From the NCBI GenBank assembly GCA_933822405.4, contig CAKOGP040001869.1, forward strand, positions 454,816-518,815: DNA of 64,000 nt, in the 5' to 3' direction. The position numbers and the translations under genes were made by a program. The stretch is from Cylindrotheca closterium. Its lineage: Eukaryota > Bacillariophyta > Bacillariophyceae > Bacillariales > Bacillariaceae. Below the pieces are notes generated by a model. That model saw nothing but the letters and a program-made list of their open reading frames with translations, ran no database searches and was not told where the DNA came from. Of the stretch, positions 32,289 through 43,409 are shown piece after piece; position 1 is the stretch's first letter; each line of letters opens with the position of its first letter.

Positions 32289-34765
32289 TTAAATAGTTTC
32301 GTATAGTTTCTTGGCGGTCTCGTATTTTGTCTTCTCAAAGTCGGTCATGAGATTGCCAATCTTATCAATATCAGCATCCGTGTTCTTCCCAAGAGCCTTG
32401 AGTACCTTGGCGCAAAAGACAGCTGGTTTGCCAAATTCCTTAAAGTCTTGAGGAGCACTGTCCAGCAAAGGGTCTAATTCCAAAGCATTCACCTTGATGG
32501 CTTCGGATACAATGTGAGCCAAATGACTGCCCGCCAAAGGTGCGTCAATCTCCACATCGTTCAAGAATTCCAAAGGATCGGAGAAGCCCTTGCTGAACGA
32601 GTCGGCAGGAATCTTGCCTTCCTTGAAAGCACGGCACAAGACACTGGCGCACTTGGTAGCTTCTTCCTTTTTCATTTCCATAACCAAAAAGACGCTGCTT
32701 TCGACTACCTTGGTACCACGTTCGACATCTCCAGCGGTTTTCACTTGGACGATTTCGTCCACAGTGAGAACAGCATCGTCGAGATCTCCACCAACAAAAA
32801 ATTCCTTGAGCAGATTCTTGGCCTTCTCGCCGCACTCATCCGGTGACAGAGGCTTTTTGCCTTTGATAGGGGAGCCGGGTTCAACTTGCTTCATGTTGGC
32901 TGGCTGACTCTGCGTTCGTCGCATTTCAGCCTTTTTGGCCATGGCTGGAGTATCCTCGTCCTTTTCAGGCTGCAGTATTTCAACCTTGCTGGATACCTTA
33001 CGGATGGATGCACGATTGATCTCCACAAATCCATCATCGTCTACAACAGGAACACTGCTGACACTCTGCGTTCTTCGGAGACTCGAGGCTGCTTGACTGG
33101 CGCTAGAACGGCGGTTATTCTGCTTGTTCGAGCCAGAGCCACCCTTTTCTTCTTTGGCAATATCCTTGTGCAAGTCCTTCAAGTCGACAGCAGCTTCCTT
33201 TTTGCGTCTGGGCACCCAATCTGTGGAGATAGAGAGCAAGTCGTTGTGAGAACACAATTTTTAAAGCAAGTATTTCCCATCAGTCCTGCAACCGTCCATG
33301 TAAACTTACCATTGTTCTTCAAATCCAAAAGATCCTGCAACAAAAACTTGATACGATTCGAAAGCTTGGTCGATTTTCGGAGGTTAACCACTCGGTCCCA
33401 ATCGAATGGTTTGTTGTTCTTCTTGGCATGACCATCCAACTTGGCTCCCATTGTGGTCATTAGTTCGGCAAAGCACTCCATGGCATCCTCGTTATCTTCC
33501 AACTTGAGTAACTCGTCCAAACAGTACATCATAATGGCGAGCTTGACGACATCACGCTTGTATAGTTCTCCCAAGAACTTCATATGTCCCAAGTAACCCT
33601 TACGAATCAACAAAGTGTGATATTCAATCTCATCCTTATCAGTCATTCCCTTTGTGGCATCGGCAATCTTTTCAGAAGTATCCTGATCGAATTCATGTTG
33701 GCATTGCGTCAAGAGTTCCTTCTTGAAGGGTTTGAATTTCTTAGCAATGTTACTGCACAAATTAGCGTACAATGGTCCAAAGTGATGCTCCCTTTGAGAC
33801 TTCTGAATTAGCAAGTGAATGACAACCTTGCGGACCTCCTCGTTGGTTTCAATTTGGGCGGTTTCGATAAAATGATCTGTCATACGATCCAAAGTAGTGT
33901 AAGAGACCTTGTTCAGGATCAATCTGGTCTTGGCAACTATATCTTCTGTCGTTTCTGGTGGTGCTTCTTCCACCTCATCTAGTAGGCCTCTGTTTTCTTT
34001 CATGGCCTTGGGCTTCCACCTTGTCTCCTCATTAACTTCCAATGGAGCAACGTCCTCCAGGGCAGGTGCCTTATCAGGGCGATTCTTGGACACATCTCCC
34101 AATTCCATGGCCTTCAAGGAGGAGAGTCGGATAATTTCCTCACGGTCTTCATCGACCCAGTGGCACTGTTCGTGGGGGGTGAAAGGAATGCTTTCCGAGG
34201 GTTCCAAGTATTCCAAGCGAAAGCGCATGAAATCTCTATTGTTGATGCGCTTCACACTTCGTTGCTCCTTGGTTTGTCCAAGTCCGGTTGCAGTCAGCAA
34301 CTGAATATCCTTGTGATAAATTCGTTGAGAGTTTCCCCTGTCGTTGTTGCCTCGGCCTCCACGTCCGCGTCCCCGGCCACCACGACCACCTCTTCCTCCA
34401 CGTCCATTATTGTTATTGTTGTTATTGTTGTCACCATCATTGTTGTAGCTGCCTCGACGATTGTTGTTGTTACTGCTTCGACGACCGCCACCGCCTCCGC
34501 TGCTTCGACGACCACCGCCGCCTCCACCGCGACCGCTGTTATTATCTTCGCCAACGGTAAAACTACCTCTGGTAGGTGCTGAATTCACCTTGGGATTGGC
34601 TCCTCTGGACCAAGCTCCCGACTAATAGTTTCACAGTGAGAAAAGAAGACAGAATCAGATACAAGAAGACAGGGAAACAGACCCGAATCATTGATGGGCA
34701 TAGCCATCAGATGATGATAAGATCAGAAACGTGCAACGAAACGTGCATTCACCGGAACCTACCAT
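32289..34765 (-). CDS. eIF4G / eIFiso4G-like translation initiation factor
   Basis: Three coding exons: 34763-34765 (only the ATG), 33310-34621 and 32289-33220, giving 748 residues. An Arg/Gly/Asn-rich N-terminus (RGG-like) is followed by a MIF4G domain (about 210-430: RLILNKVSYTTLDRMTDHFI, MYCLDELLKLEDNEDAMECF) and by the eIF4G hallmark NDWVPRRKK spanning an intron. An MA3 domain then follows (KAKNLLKEFFVGGDLDDAV and after). It would scaffold eIF4A at the mRNA cap. I see no clear eIF4E-binding YxxxxL. The large exon has no ATG near its 5' end; its frame opens after a TTAG acceptor (TCG GGA GCT), and the only fitting donor is ATG/GTAGGT 141 bases upstream. Confidence 0.85.
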
Positions 34766-35076
34766 TTTTCTTAGTGTTTTCTAGTAAATTAGACCCTTTC
34801 TTCCACAAGTTAAATGACTGACTCTTGACGCTTCGTTCTAGTGTAAAATCCTGATACTTTGAGACAAATAAAGTCTGCTGCTGGCTTGATCAAGATGATT
34901 CTCTTCCCTGTTGATGGATGAGAAAAAGTTTTGTTGCAGTTCGTGGGTGTTGCTCGCAAGCCGCGAGTTTCCATAGTGCAAGTGGTTCATGGGTTATGAG
35001 GTGGTTTGAGTGTCACATACGGGTGACGTACAGATAAATTCATTCGAAGGAGTCAGTCAACCCATCAACTGACGCA
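34766..35076. other. Divergent spacer
   Basis: 5' region of the eIF4G-like gene (including its 5' UTR) and of the plastid-type TPR gene. It contains GTGACGTAC near 35021; I see nothing else specific. Confidence 0.4.
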
Positions 35077-35796
35077 ATGCATGATCCCCACAACCCACAA
35101 AACGAAGAACTGCCGATGAACAGAAGCAAATATCACCTCACCAGAATGATTGACACTACATTAAAGATTCAAATAGTTGTCCTCCTTTTATCACTAATAC
35201 TGGTGGACCCAGTGTTTGGATTCACGATAGGCCACCATTGGTCCATTTCTGTCAGGCATTGCACTGCTCCGAAATGCCCATTGCCATTCGCATTCGTGTT
35301 GCCCATGTCTCCTGCTCAACAACAACAACAAGAGTTGGATGGTGAGGAAAACCTCAAGGCTCTTTTTGAGCGTGCCGTTGTTTTGCAACGCACGGGTGGA
35401 ACGGAAAATCTGGAAGAGGCCTTGAAATCGTACGTACGATTCATCAAGGCCGCCAAATCCACCAACCAAGATCCCAAAATGTATGCCGAAGTCTATGTCA
35501 ACATGGGCGCCATTTATTTGAAAGAAACACCATTGAAGGACCGACAAATGGCCATGGACTGTTTCCTACAAGCTATCCAATACCGTAAAGTGGGAACTGC
35601 CTATGTCAATTTGGCTTTGTTGACCTTGCAAGAAGGATCCCAGAGTCGTGATGCTCAAGTGGGCATGAAAGCCTTGGATGGTGCCAAAGAGTTTTGCGAA
35701 AAGGCACTAGAGCTAAATCAAGATCCACGATCGGTGGCCATGGCTCAAAAATTGTTGCAAGATATACAAAAAATGAATCAGCAAATGGGACGATGA
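35077..35796 (+). CDS. Plastid-type TPR protein
   Basis: A single exon of 239 residues, or 216 if started at Met24 (35146), which would put the signal sequence (IQIVVLLLSLILVDPVFGF) at the N-terminus with a G-F cleavage site. A short Gln run (QQQQQ) precedes a helical region from about residue 90. Three or four degenerate TPRs follow: LEEALKSYVRFIKAAK; MYAEVYVNMGAIYLKETPLKDRQ; TAYVNLALLTLQEG; ALDGAKEFCEKALELNQDP. TPRs mediate protein contacts; no catalytic motif is seen. The plastid location rests on the pre-sequence alone. Confidence 0.68.
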   Translation: MHDPHNPQNEELPMNRSKYHLTRMIDTTLKIQIVVLLLSLILVDPVFGFTIGHHWSISVRHCTAPKCPLPFAFVLPMSPAQQQQQELDGEENLKALFERAVVLQRTGGTENLEEALKSYVRFIKAAKSTNQDPKMYAEVYVNMGAIYLKETPLKDRQMAMDCFLQAIQYRKVGTAYVNLALLTLQEGSQSRDAQVGMKALDGAKEFCEKALELNQDPRSVAMAQKLLQDIQKMNQQMGR

Positions 35797-36163
35797 ATCA
35801 TGAATGGGATGCTTCTTAGAGATGGCCCCCGAATAAAGGCGACAAGCAAGACGACAACAGTTGATATATTAGTGGATTATTTGGTTAGCATAGCTACTGC
35901 AGCTGATGATCCCATTCAAACGGAAGAGAATGAATCGGCTGTTGCTTTGTTTTGTACTGTAATGTATTCCAACCGGTGTTGTGCGTTTGTCTTTGTGTTT
36001 TTAGTGTGCGTGCTGCTGTTGCAGTGCACATGGAGCCATATGCCCATACCATGAACAATTTCTCGGCTGCCAGTCTAGTATCTCTAAAATATAATGGTGC
36101 TGATGCTGAGCTTCGTCATCAGTCTTTTGATCGATTTTCATCAATGTTGGAAGAAATAAAACT
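35797..36163. other. Convergent intergenic region
   Basis: Tail-to-tail spacer. I see no gene; short open frames here look like chance. Confidence 0.4.
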
Positions 36164-38809
36164 TCATCTTTCTTGCGTTTGGGTTCTCTGTTTCTTCATT
36201 TCCGCATTGGGTACCTTTCCTTCAATGGATCCTTTGTTCATCCAAACCTCGGACTCCATTGATTCAGCCTTCAAGGAGCTAGAAGAACCTTGGTCCCATT
36301 GCATGACATCGTATTCCTTTTTCTTCTCGTCAACTTTCTCCTCCACCTCTGCGACGGTCTTCAAGGATTCGGCAAGGCTTTCCTCTTCGGCTTCCTTTTC
36401 CTTTTCTTCTTTGATATCCTGCAGTTTGAAGACTTCTCGCATGGATCGTTGGTAGACTGCAGTTGCACCAGAGGGATTGTTGGCATTTTGTTCCATCAGT
36501 TCATAGGCCTGCCACATTTGCTTGCGCTCTGTCGTTCCAGGTTCGAATTGTTGCAATGCCCACTCAAACAAGGATCGTGCATCTTCCCAATTACCCAGCT
36601 CTTCCTCCATCATGGTCCATGCTCTATATGCTGCAATGTTGCGCTTGTCGGCATCCACAGCCCGATTGAAACACCGCCGAGCAGCCGCATAATCTCCTTC
36701 TTGGGCTTCCAAAACGCCCCAGGCTTGCCACAATCGGGCGCACTTGTAGCCGCCGGATTGACCACCGCCCAGTGGGGCGCAGGCCCAAATGCCTTGTTGG
36801 AAGATGTTTCTTGCTGCTTCCGGGTTGCCTTGACGAGTTTCAAAGACACCCCAAGCTTGCCAGACGGGCGCATGTCGTTTGTTGACTTTGGTACCGCGCT
36901 CGAATCTGAATAAAAGGAAAATATTAGGGAGGAGGCAAAATATTAGTAATCGAGCTGAACAAAGCAAAAATCCCACATGTACCCATATTCATGTTACTTA
37001 CAAATCTCGAGCTGATTCGGCATCTCCCAATTCGGCCACGTAGAGTGCATATGGCTGCAGAACTCCTGCGTCTCGTTTATTCACCTTCAAGGCTCGCTCA
37101 AACAGTTCAATAACCTTGCGAGAGTTGCTCTCGGGACGCTTGGATTCCATAATGGCATAGGCTTGCAAGATTCTCGAATTTCGTTTGTCGAATTTGAGAC
37201 AAGTTTCAAAACAAATTTCCGCTTGCGCCCAATTTTCTTGTTTGGCCTCCATGCAGCCCAATTGCAACCAGGCTGCCGAGCATCGCTTATCCGCTTTCAA
37301 AGCCATGTGAAACAATTTACGCGCTTTTCGCACATCGCCCTCCTTTTTGTATTCCATGGCAGCCCAGGCGGTAAAGACGTGCGAGGATGGCTTCTTGCCC
37401 GCCTTTTCCAATTCCCGTGCCGCAGTTTGATAACATACTCTTCCGGCCATGGCCGATTGACGAAACTTTTCCGTTCGCAATTGGGCTAGGGCCACCCAAG
37501 AAGCTGCATGTGATGGCCGAGACCGAGCCGCTTCGATAAACAAGGCTTCTGCTTGGGTCAAGTGCCCCGCCTTTTCTTCCAAACACCCAAGTGCTTGCAA
37601 CAAGAAGGGATTTGCACCACTATCAGGCGTCCCATCTTCCGCCAAGGAAACACTATTGGCAATTCCGGTCTTCAAACACTCTTTTGCCAGTTTGTAGTCC
37701 CTACGACGTTCCGCACATTTCGCCAAGCCCAGATAGGCCCGTCCATTGCGTGGGTCTATTCGAATTGCTTCTTCGTACAATTCTTGGGCTTCCTCCGTTC
37801 GATGATGACGCAATTCCATCTTGGCATGATAATTCAGACGGGCCGCGTTCACTGGCAAAGGATTGCCCAGTCGCACACCCTCGCGAAATTGAACGCTTCC
37901 ATCAGCTCCCATGAGCGATGTCGTTCCCCGTCGGTATCCGTACATGCGGTCTTCCACCATCCGTGTCAACTCCAAATCGACCTTGCCGGACTTGTTCGTT
38001 TCAATAACCGCGGCCCCAAGACGTTCCGATAGGGTAGCATTTGGACTAGGTTTGGGGCCCACAGTGGGAGTGAAAATGTCGGCCACGGCTTGTGCTTCGG
38101 CCTCGGCCGTTTCCTCCTTTGTGCTGTCTCTTGTTTTGTCGCCCAAGAAAGCCTTGGTATTCTCCACCACATCCTCCATAACATAGGGTAATATAAACGA
38201 GCTCAACTTGGGTTCTCGCCATACCCGCATCATGGAACTCGCTCCAATGGCCGAGGTTTTTAGTCGCTCGGTGGATTTTGGCTGTTGTTGTTGTTGTTGT
38301 TGCTGCTTTTGGTTCCGGCTACTCTTTTTGCCAATCGTTGCTGCGTCCCGTTTCTTGACTTCGTTCAAATCACGTTCAATGACTTCTTCATCCCAGACCG
38401 CCTTGGGAAAGAGACATTCAAAACTCCAAATGCTTGGTGGTTCGTCACCACTTTTCGATATGAGTTCCTCGTATTGAGCCTGTCGTTCATAGCTCAGCCG
38501 CCTTCGTTCCTTTTCTGTCGCGGGGATACGTTTGCGCTTGTACTTTTGACGTACTTTTCGTTTGGCGTTTTCATTGTTATCGCTGTTGTTGCTGTTGTTG
38601 GACCAACTGCCATCTCGAGGAAGAGGAGCTGCGACCATGCACAAGGATGATGATGAGGAGGAAGCTGAGGATTCTCTACCCCTCACTATCCGTCGCTGAT
38701 GAGAAGGGCGTATCAGCGAATTCGCAGGCTCCAGAAGAACGAGCAACAAGCAGCATGATATTAAGGATTGTGCACTTGCACGACGGCTTGATGAGTTGTC
38801 TCCTGTCAT
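36164..38809 (-). CDS. HAT/TPR-repeat RNA maturation protein, HCF107/Mbb1-like
   Basis: Two exons (37002-38809 and 36164-36905) give 849 residues. I start at 38809 because it places a hydrophobic leader (SLISCCLLLVLLEPANSL) near the N-terminus. A disordered Ser/Asn and Lys/Arg-rich stretch precedes an array of about a dozen half-a-TPR (HAT) repeats from about residue 310 to 760, such as ARLNYHAKMELRHHRTEEA, RAYLGLAKCAERRRDYKLA, VWQAWGVFETRQGNPEAAR and LWQAWGVLEAQEGDYAAAR. This matches plastid HCF107 and Mbb1, which bind the 5' end of psbB/psbH mRNA and protect it. The C-terminus is an acidic coiled coil. Plastid location is likely though the leader lacks a clear Phe motif. Confidence 0.8.
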
Positions 38810-39507
38810 CTTAGAAATCTCAGAATGCTGAAGCTTTCTATTATAAAAGGGCTGACTTTTAAATGCAAAATAGAATAGATGGCAATGTTCTCGAATATGG
38901 TGACAATCTAATCTTTCTTGAGAGAGCAAAGCTGGGCTTCTGCAGACAGATAGCGAGTGTGAAGGATGCCCTTCTTTTTTCTATCCACGACGATCCCAGA
39001 CTTGAGTTGAATTCAGCTTTTTCTTTGTTTGTATTGGATGAGTCGGTACACCCTTCTTTATGATATTACTCTCCATTGGCGGCGAAGATTCCTTTTTGTA
39101 AAAGGTCTACAGGGATTTATAGTACTTATTGTACATAAAGTTGAAGTCTAGATTGGAATCCAAATCATCTTTTCTGTCAAACTTGATTCGCAGTTGCTTC
39201 GGACTTGATTCGAAACTAGCGATTCCTCGTGACGTAACCTGTTCCTTCGAGAAGTTGAAAGTTTGCCAGATGCATGGTTCGTCGTGGAAGCAAACGTCGT
39301 AGGGGAGTTTGTTTTGATCCCCACTAAAAATCAGGGATTCCCCCACGTGCATCGCTTGGTCGAATGGATCCATCACGCAAGCCAGAGTGTCACGCCAGCT
39401 ACAAGTACAAACGGTATTTTGGAACGTCAGGCTGATCCCGTACTGTGCACATCACTTTCTTCTAGAGAAAAAAATTCACACGAGAAAAAGTCTTTCACTT
39501 ATCTTCC
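38810..39507. other. 698-base spacer
   Basis: 5' regions of the HAT-repeat gene and the small membrane protein. The only thing resembling a gene is the minus-strand ORF at 39107-39373, listed separately. Confidence 0.4.
39107..39373 (-). CDS. Possible small gene or terminal exon, unknown
   Basis: 88 codons from an ATG. The same frame is open further upstream to about 39440, where TGTGCACAG could be an acceptor. The composition looks protein-like (MDPFDQAMHVGESLIFSGDQ; YDVCFHDEPCIWQTFNF). I recognise no domain. If real with an upstream exon, it would overlap the promoter of the plus-strand membrane protein gene. Confidence 0.28.
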   Translation of the reverse strand: MDPFDQAMHVGESLIFSGDQNKLPYDVCFHDEPCIWQTFNFSKEQVTSRGIASFESSPKQLRIKFDRKDDLDSNLDFNFMYNKYYKSL

Positions 39508-39971
39508 ATGTCCTCCATTACGTTGAACAGCACCACCATCTTCACCTCATTTGAAAGCATGTCGTCGCCGCAAGAGATCCCGGTTCCACCAGCTGTCATT
39601 GCCGTGAGTTTTGAAATATTGTCTTTTTTGGCGATTGCAACACCATCGCGACTGACACACCAGTTTTCTTTTTTTCCCTCTTGTAATCGTAGATTGGTTT
39701 GATTGGATTCTTGATTGCCCTTGGAGCTATCCTTCATTCCAAGAACAAGCAGAATGTAAAGGTCAAGGTTGCCTTTGATAATATTCCTTCCACTCCCAAG
39801 TCTAATGATACTACTACCGGTACTGATAGTAGCACTGGTAATGATGATGCTCCTTCCACCCCACCAAGAAAGGACAGCACTTCGACACCCACTGACAAAA
39901 ATACTGGAAGTATTCAGACCCCTGCCGGACGCCGTTCTGCCAGACTCGCAAAGCGACGAAAGGAAGACTAA
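39508..39971 (+). CDS. Small single-pass membrane protein with Ser/Thr/Asp-rich tail
   Basis: Two exons (39508-39603 and 39693-39971) give 124 residues. A short polar N-terminus is followed by one membrane segment (PPAVIAIGLIGFLIALGAIL, about 27-46), a basic patch (HSKNKQ), a disordered Ser/Thr/Asp tail and a basic end (RRSARLAKRRKED). Positive residues after the segment suggest a cytosolic or nuclear C-terminus. I do not recognise the family. The intron restores the membrane segment, which supports the model. Confidence 0.6.
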
Positions 39972-40537
39972 GATCTCAAATGCGATATGTTTGTGTGCCA
40001 CGAAATCATACATCAGAGAGCATCCATATATATATATATATATGATATGATGGTCGATTGCATGTATTGGTTGACTGGTATATTGACATTGACATGTGGT
40101 TTCTTCTTGTGATGGATGAATGGACGATGGCTGCGTAGAAAGGGGAATTTCGAGCGCGCTGTGGTTGATCAACTTTGCAGGGAAATGGACGACCCCAGTT
40201 GCGATTGGGTCTTGCTACTGTTCCTTCTATATATACATAATTTGAACTGTAAATTTAAGCGTGATGATTCCATTTGGATGATCTTGTTCTTTGTACTGTA
40301 GTTTTGACGCATATATTTTATTGAATGGTCGAATTAAAATCATCAACGCCTCTCTTGCCACATATATCTATACGTTAATATAAAGTGCGTACTCCTACCC
40401 CTATCCTTGCTACTACATGATTTTGTATTGGTTATGGTGTATCGTACCTGTTGGATATGGTAATGGTTAGACTTAGAGTTATTTACATTTCCCACCCAGC
40501 AGCTATTGATATTACGTTCGGACCTCATTCATACAAT
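39972..40537. other. Convergent AT-rich spacer
   Basis: 566 bases between two stop codons. It contains a TA microsatellite at about 40026-40043. I see no gene. Confidence 0.45.
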
Positions 40538-41957
40538 TTACAAGTCCACAACACGAGCCAGCTTTTGGATTCGATTCAGTAACAAATCTCCCTTTTGAAT
40601 CATTTCCCGATATTGCGCATTCTTCAAGTCTGGTCTGTTGGTGATAATGACTCCACCATATTTATCAATCTTGGCAGACAATCGACCAGCTGCAATAAAT
40701 TGGCTGGCGTGATAATCAATAAAATCGGTAGAAACCCCAAAGGCATCAGCCATGGCTTGGAGAGTGACAGATTGATAGGAATCCAAAAATTGTTTGTGTG
40801 CCATAATGTGTAGTTCCCGCATCCAGTAAGCCACATGTGGTTGCAAGTATCGGTCTGCTACAAGTGTTGGTTCCACTTCCACCATGGCGTTGAGATATGC
40901 CTTGTAATCGCAATCGTACAAGGCTCGCACCAGCTTGATCACATCAGGAATTTCATTGGCCACAGACAAAATTTCAGGTCCATCCAAAATCTTTTCTTTG
41001 ATCATTGGCCGGGGAATGTGTAAAAGATTGGAAAGGGTGGCATAGACAATAAAGGAAGGGTAGGAGCACATTTCATTGCACGAAAAGGTGGCAATACAGT
41101 CCAGCATGAGAGAAGCTCCTTCCTTGATATCCCGTTCTAGCAATCGTCCAAGACCTCGGTATACCTTTAGTCGATTACGACGGTCCCAGTCACCACCTCC
41201 GCCGTCGGTTGCTAATTTTTGTGCCTGCAAAGATGGATACAGATGATGATACAGTATGATGTGATGAATGAACGAATGAATGAATGAGCGAATGAATGAA
41301 CGAACATATGAGCGACATGTCAACGTGGCTGTTGTATCCTTTCAATACAAGACCCATCACAAAGTATTTACTTACACTTTCCACAAATTCTGTACTCTTA
41401 TCAGTATCACCATAGAAGGATGCCACACGAGAAGACTCCATCAAGGCATCAATCTTCTTTCCACTGGACACCTTGGGAAGCTCCAAAAGCTTCTTGTAGG
41501 CCTCCAAAGCTTCGTCTTTAGTCAAAGACTTGGCAGCAAATCGAGCAATCTTCACTCTAGCGTCCATGACTTCCATATCTCCAGCGCTTTCCTTTGCTTC
41601 TTCCACCTTGGCTTCCAACTCTTTCATATGGGCCGCATTCTTCTCGTCCATCTCTTTCAACTTTTCTTTCGAACACAATCCAGTATCTACGGACAGGGTA
41701 GTTTGCAATAGACGGTAAAAACTGGGATTCTCCAATTCTTCAATAATCTTCTTGAAGACCTTGGTTTGATATTCCGCATCCACACCAGCAGATTTGACCG
41801 TCAATCGGTGAATCTCTTGGGCAAATTCCATGTCGGGGTAAGGAGCGGCAGACTCCTCGGAAGCCGAAGGTTGACCTCCTCCCTTCTTCTTGTCCTTGTC
41901 CTTGGGAGCAGGAGCAGGAGTTTCTGGTGTATCTACGGCCATGGAATCGTCAGGCAT
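40538..41957 (-). CDS. RPN7: 26S proteasome regulatory subunit RPN7 (PSMD6)
   Basis: Two exons (41376-41957 and 40538-41224) give 422 residues. RPN7 is a PCI-domain subunit of the proteasome lid. Diagnostic stretches are GGDWDRRNRLKVYRGLGRLL, FIDYHASQFIAAGRLSAKID, ITNRPDLKNAQYREMI and KGDLLLNRIQKLARVVDL at the C-terminus. The N-terminal 45 residues are a disordered Pro/Ala/Lys-rich extension. An open frame extends upstream of 41957 through an AAAAAC-type repeat, which I treat as 5' UTR. The intron contains a GAAT-type repeat (about 41264-41303). Confidence 0.95.
41264..41303. repeat. GAAT/GAAC tetranucleotide repeat in RPN7 intron
   Basis: About ten imperfect GAAT, GAAC or GAGC units within the intron at 41225-41375. 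Confidence 0.8.
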
Positions 41958-42314
41958 GGCTGTTGTTGGTTTTGTTGTTTTTGTTTTTGTTTTTGTTTTT
42001 GTTATAGCGTGTGATGATAGGCACAATACAATGGACAATGCAAAGGGTGAAATCCGATCGATCGATGGTTGATCGATTGATCCCTTTGATCAAGACGAAG
42101 CCTTTAGATTGCTTGCGAAAGACAAAGAACTACAAAAGTCCTTTGTTGTTATCCGGGCGACGGAGGGTCGATGACAAAAGAATCTTGTTCTACCGTATGC
42201 GAAGCCATCAACTTATGACGGTGGCACTCGTCCGTATTCTTCTCATCAACGAAAACTATCTTTCGAACAGAAGAAACAACCCTGTAGGTTTATTTATTTC
42301 ACTCTATCAACAAC
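41958..42314. other. Divergent spacer, RPN7 and plastid-type Ig-like gene
   Basis: Holds a TTTTGT hexamer repeat (about 41968-42003) in the RPN7 5' UTR, read as ACAAAA on the RPN7 strand. I see no gene. Confidence 0.5.
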
Positions 42315-43409
42315 ATGAAGATCTCTGCACTTGCCCTACTCTCCGCCGTCCAATTGTCGGATGCCTTTCTCATGCCTCAAGTCCAATCCAGCTCGCGCAT
42401 GGTGTTGAATGGTTACCTTGACGACTTGACCGATGAGCTCCACAAAGAGGTCGATGAAGGCGATAACAGTCAGCGTGAAGATTCCCAGATGAAGGAGGAA
42501 GACAAGGATCGTTACGGTGTCGGTTCCTGGGACAGCTATGTTGAGTTTGATGAATTCGATGGTGGTGATGGTCAAATGGGTGTGGCGGGTGATGGTAACA
42601 AAAAGTTGGAAAGCTTTGACATGAGTTCCATGGCCAAATCCAAAATGATGAGTGCCAAGAATGCTTGGGGTACTTCCACGGGATACGCCGATTCTTTGGT
42701 CGAAAAGGGTGTCGATTCTGCCCGTGCCCAGCAGTTGGAGAATTGGCACAACCAGCAAGAAGTCCTAAAGTCCAAGAATGCCCAAAAGTGGTCTGTCAAT
42801 CAATATGATACACCTACCGCGGAGAAGGATGACGACAATTGGAGACAACTTTCTTCTTTTGGTGTTGAACGTAATCAGGTAAGTGAATGCATTGATTGAG
42901 TATTTATTGTTGAATTGCTTGGTCGATCTATCTCATCCTTCATTTTCTTGCTCTTCTTTTTTTCTTAACTATTATTCTGCAGGACTTTGATTTGAACGAG
43001 GAATTTGGACAAGTCGAAGCCAGCAGCGACTTGGAAGGTACCATTGAAATTACTGCCCGTATGGGTGGGGCTCCTGCCGTTCACGAATTTGGATTGAAAG
43101 TAAGTACCTACAATGGTATTATTTAAGGATTGTGTCGAGGTGTACGCATACATTTATGCTCACCTATAGTAATTTTCTTGTCTTTTGCAGAACCAATTCA
43201 TGGGATTTGCCGATTTTCGTGCCGCCTTTACTGCTGAATCTGGCAGTGAATGGACCATTGAACCAGCAGAAGGATCTCTCATGTCAAAAGAGGATACCCC
43301 CTTTATTGTACGATTCCGACCACAGGGTCCTGGTCTTAGCGAGGGGTACCTTGTCATTGAAACTGAAGACTTTAAGAAGACTTGGAAGGTTGTTGGAAGC
43401 ACTGCATAA
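42315..43409 (+). CDS. Plastid-type protein with C-terminal Ig-like fold, unknown
   Basis: Three exons (42315-42878, 42983-43099, 43191-43409) give 299 residues. The signal peptide ends in QLSDAF/LMP, a D-A-F plastid cleavage motif. An acidic linker leads to YGVGSWDSYVEFDEFDGGDG and a Met/Lys/Asn-rich helical region. The last 110 residues look like a beta-sandwich: VHEFGLKNQFMGFADFRAAF, WTIEPAEGSLMSKEDTPFIV and LSEGYLVIETEDFKKTWKVV. This resembles an MSP/ASH-type Ig-like domain, where a later strand carries the G-Y-L-V-I-E pattern. I know no function for it. Confidence 0.68.

Noticed and set aside
33909..34582. Plus-strand Ser/Thr/Val-rich frames near 34.2-34.6 kb
   Set aside because: They are antisense to the Arg/Gly/Asn repeat region of the eIF4G-like gene and owe their length to the triplet repeat.
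40026..40043. TA repeat as regulatory element
   Set aside because: A plain microsatellite in a convergent spacer between two stop codons.
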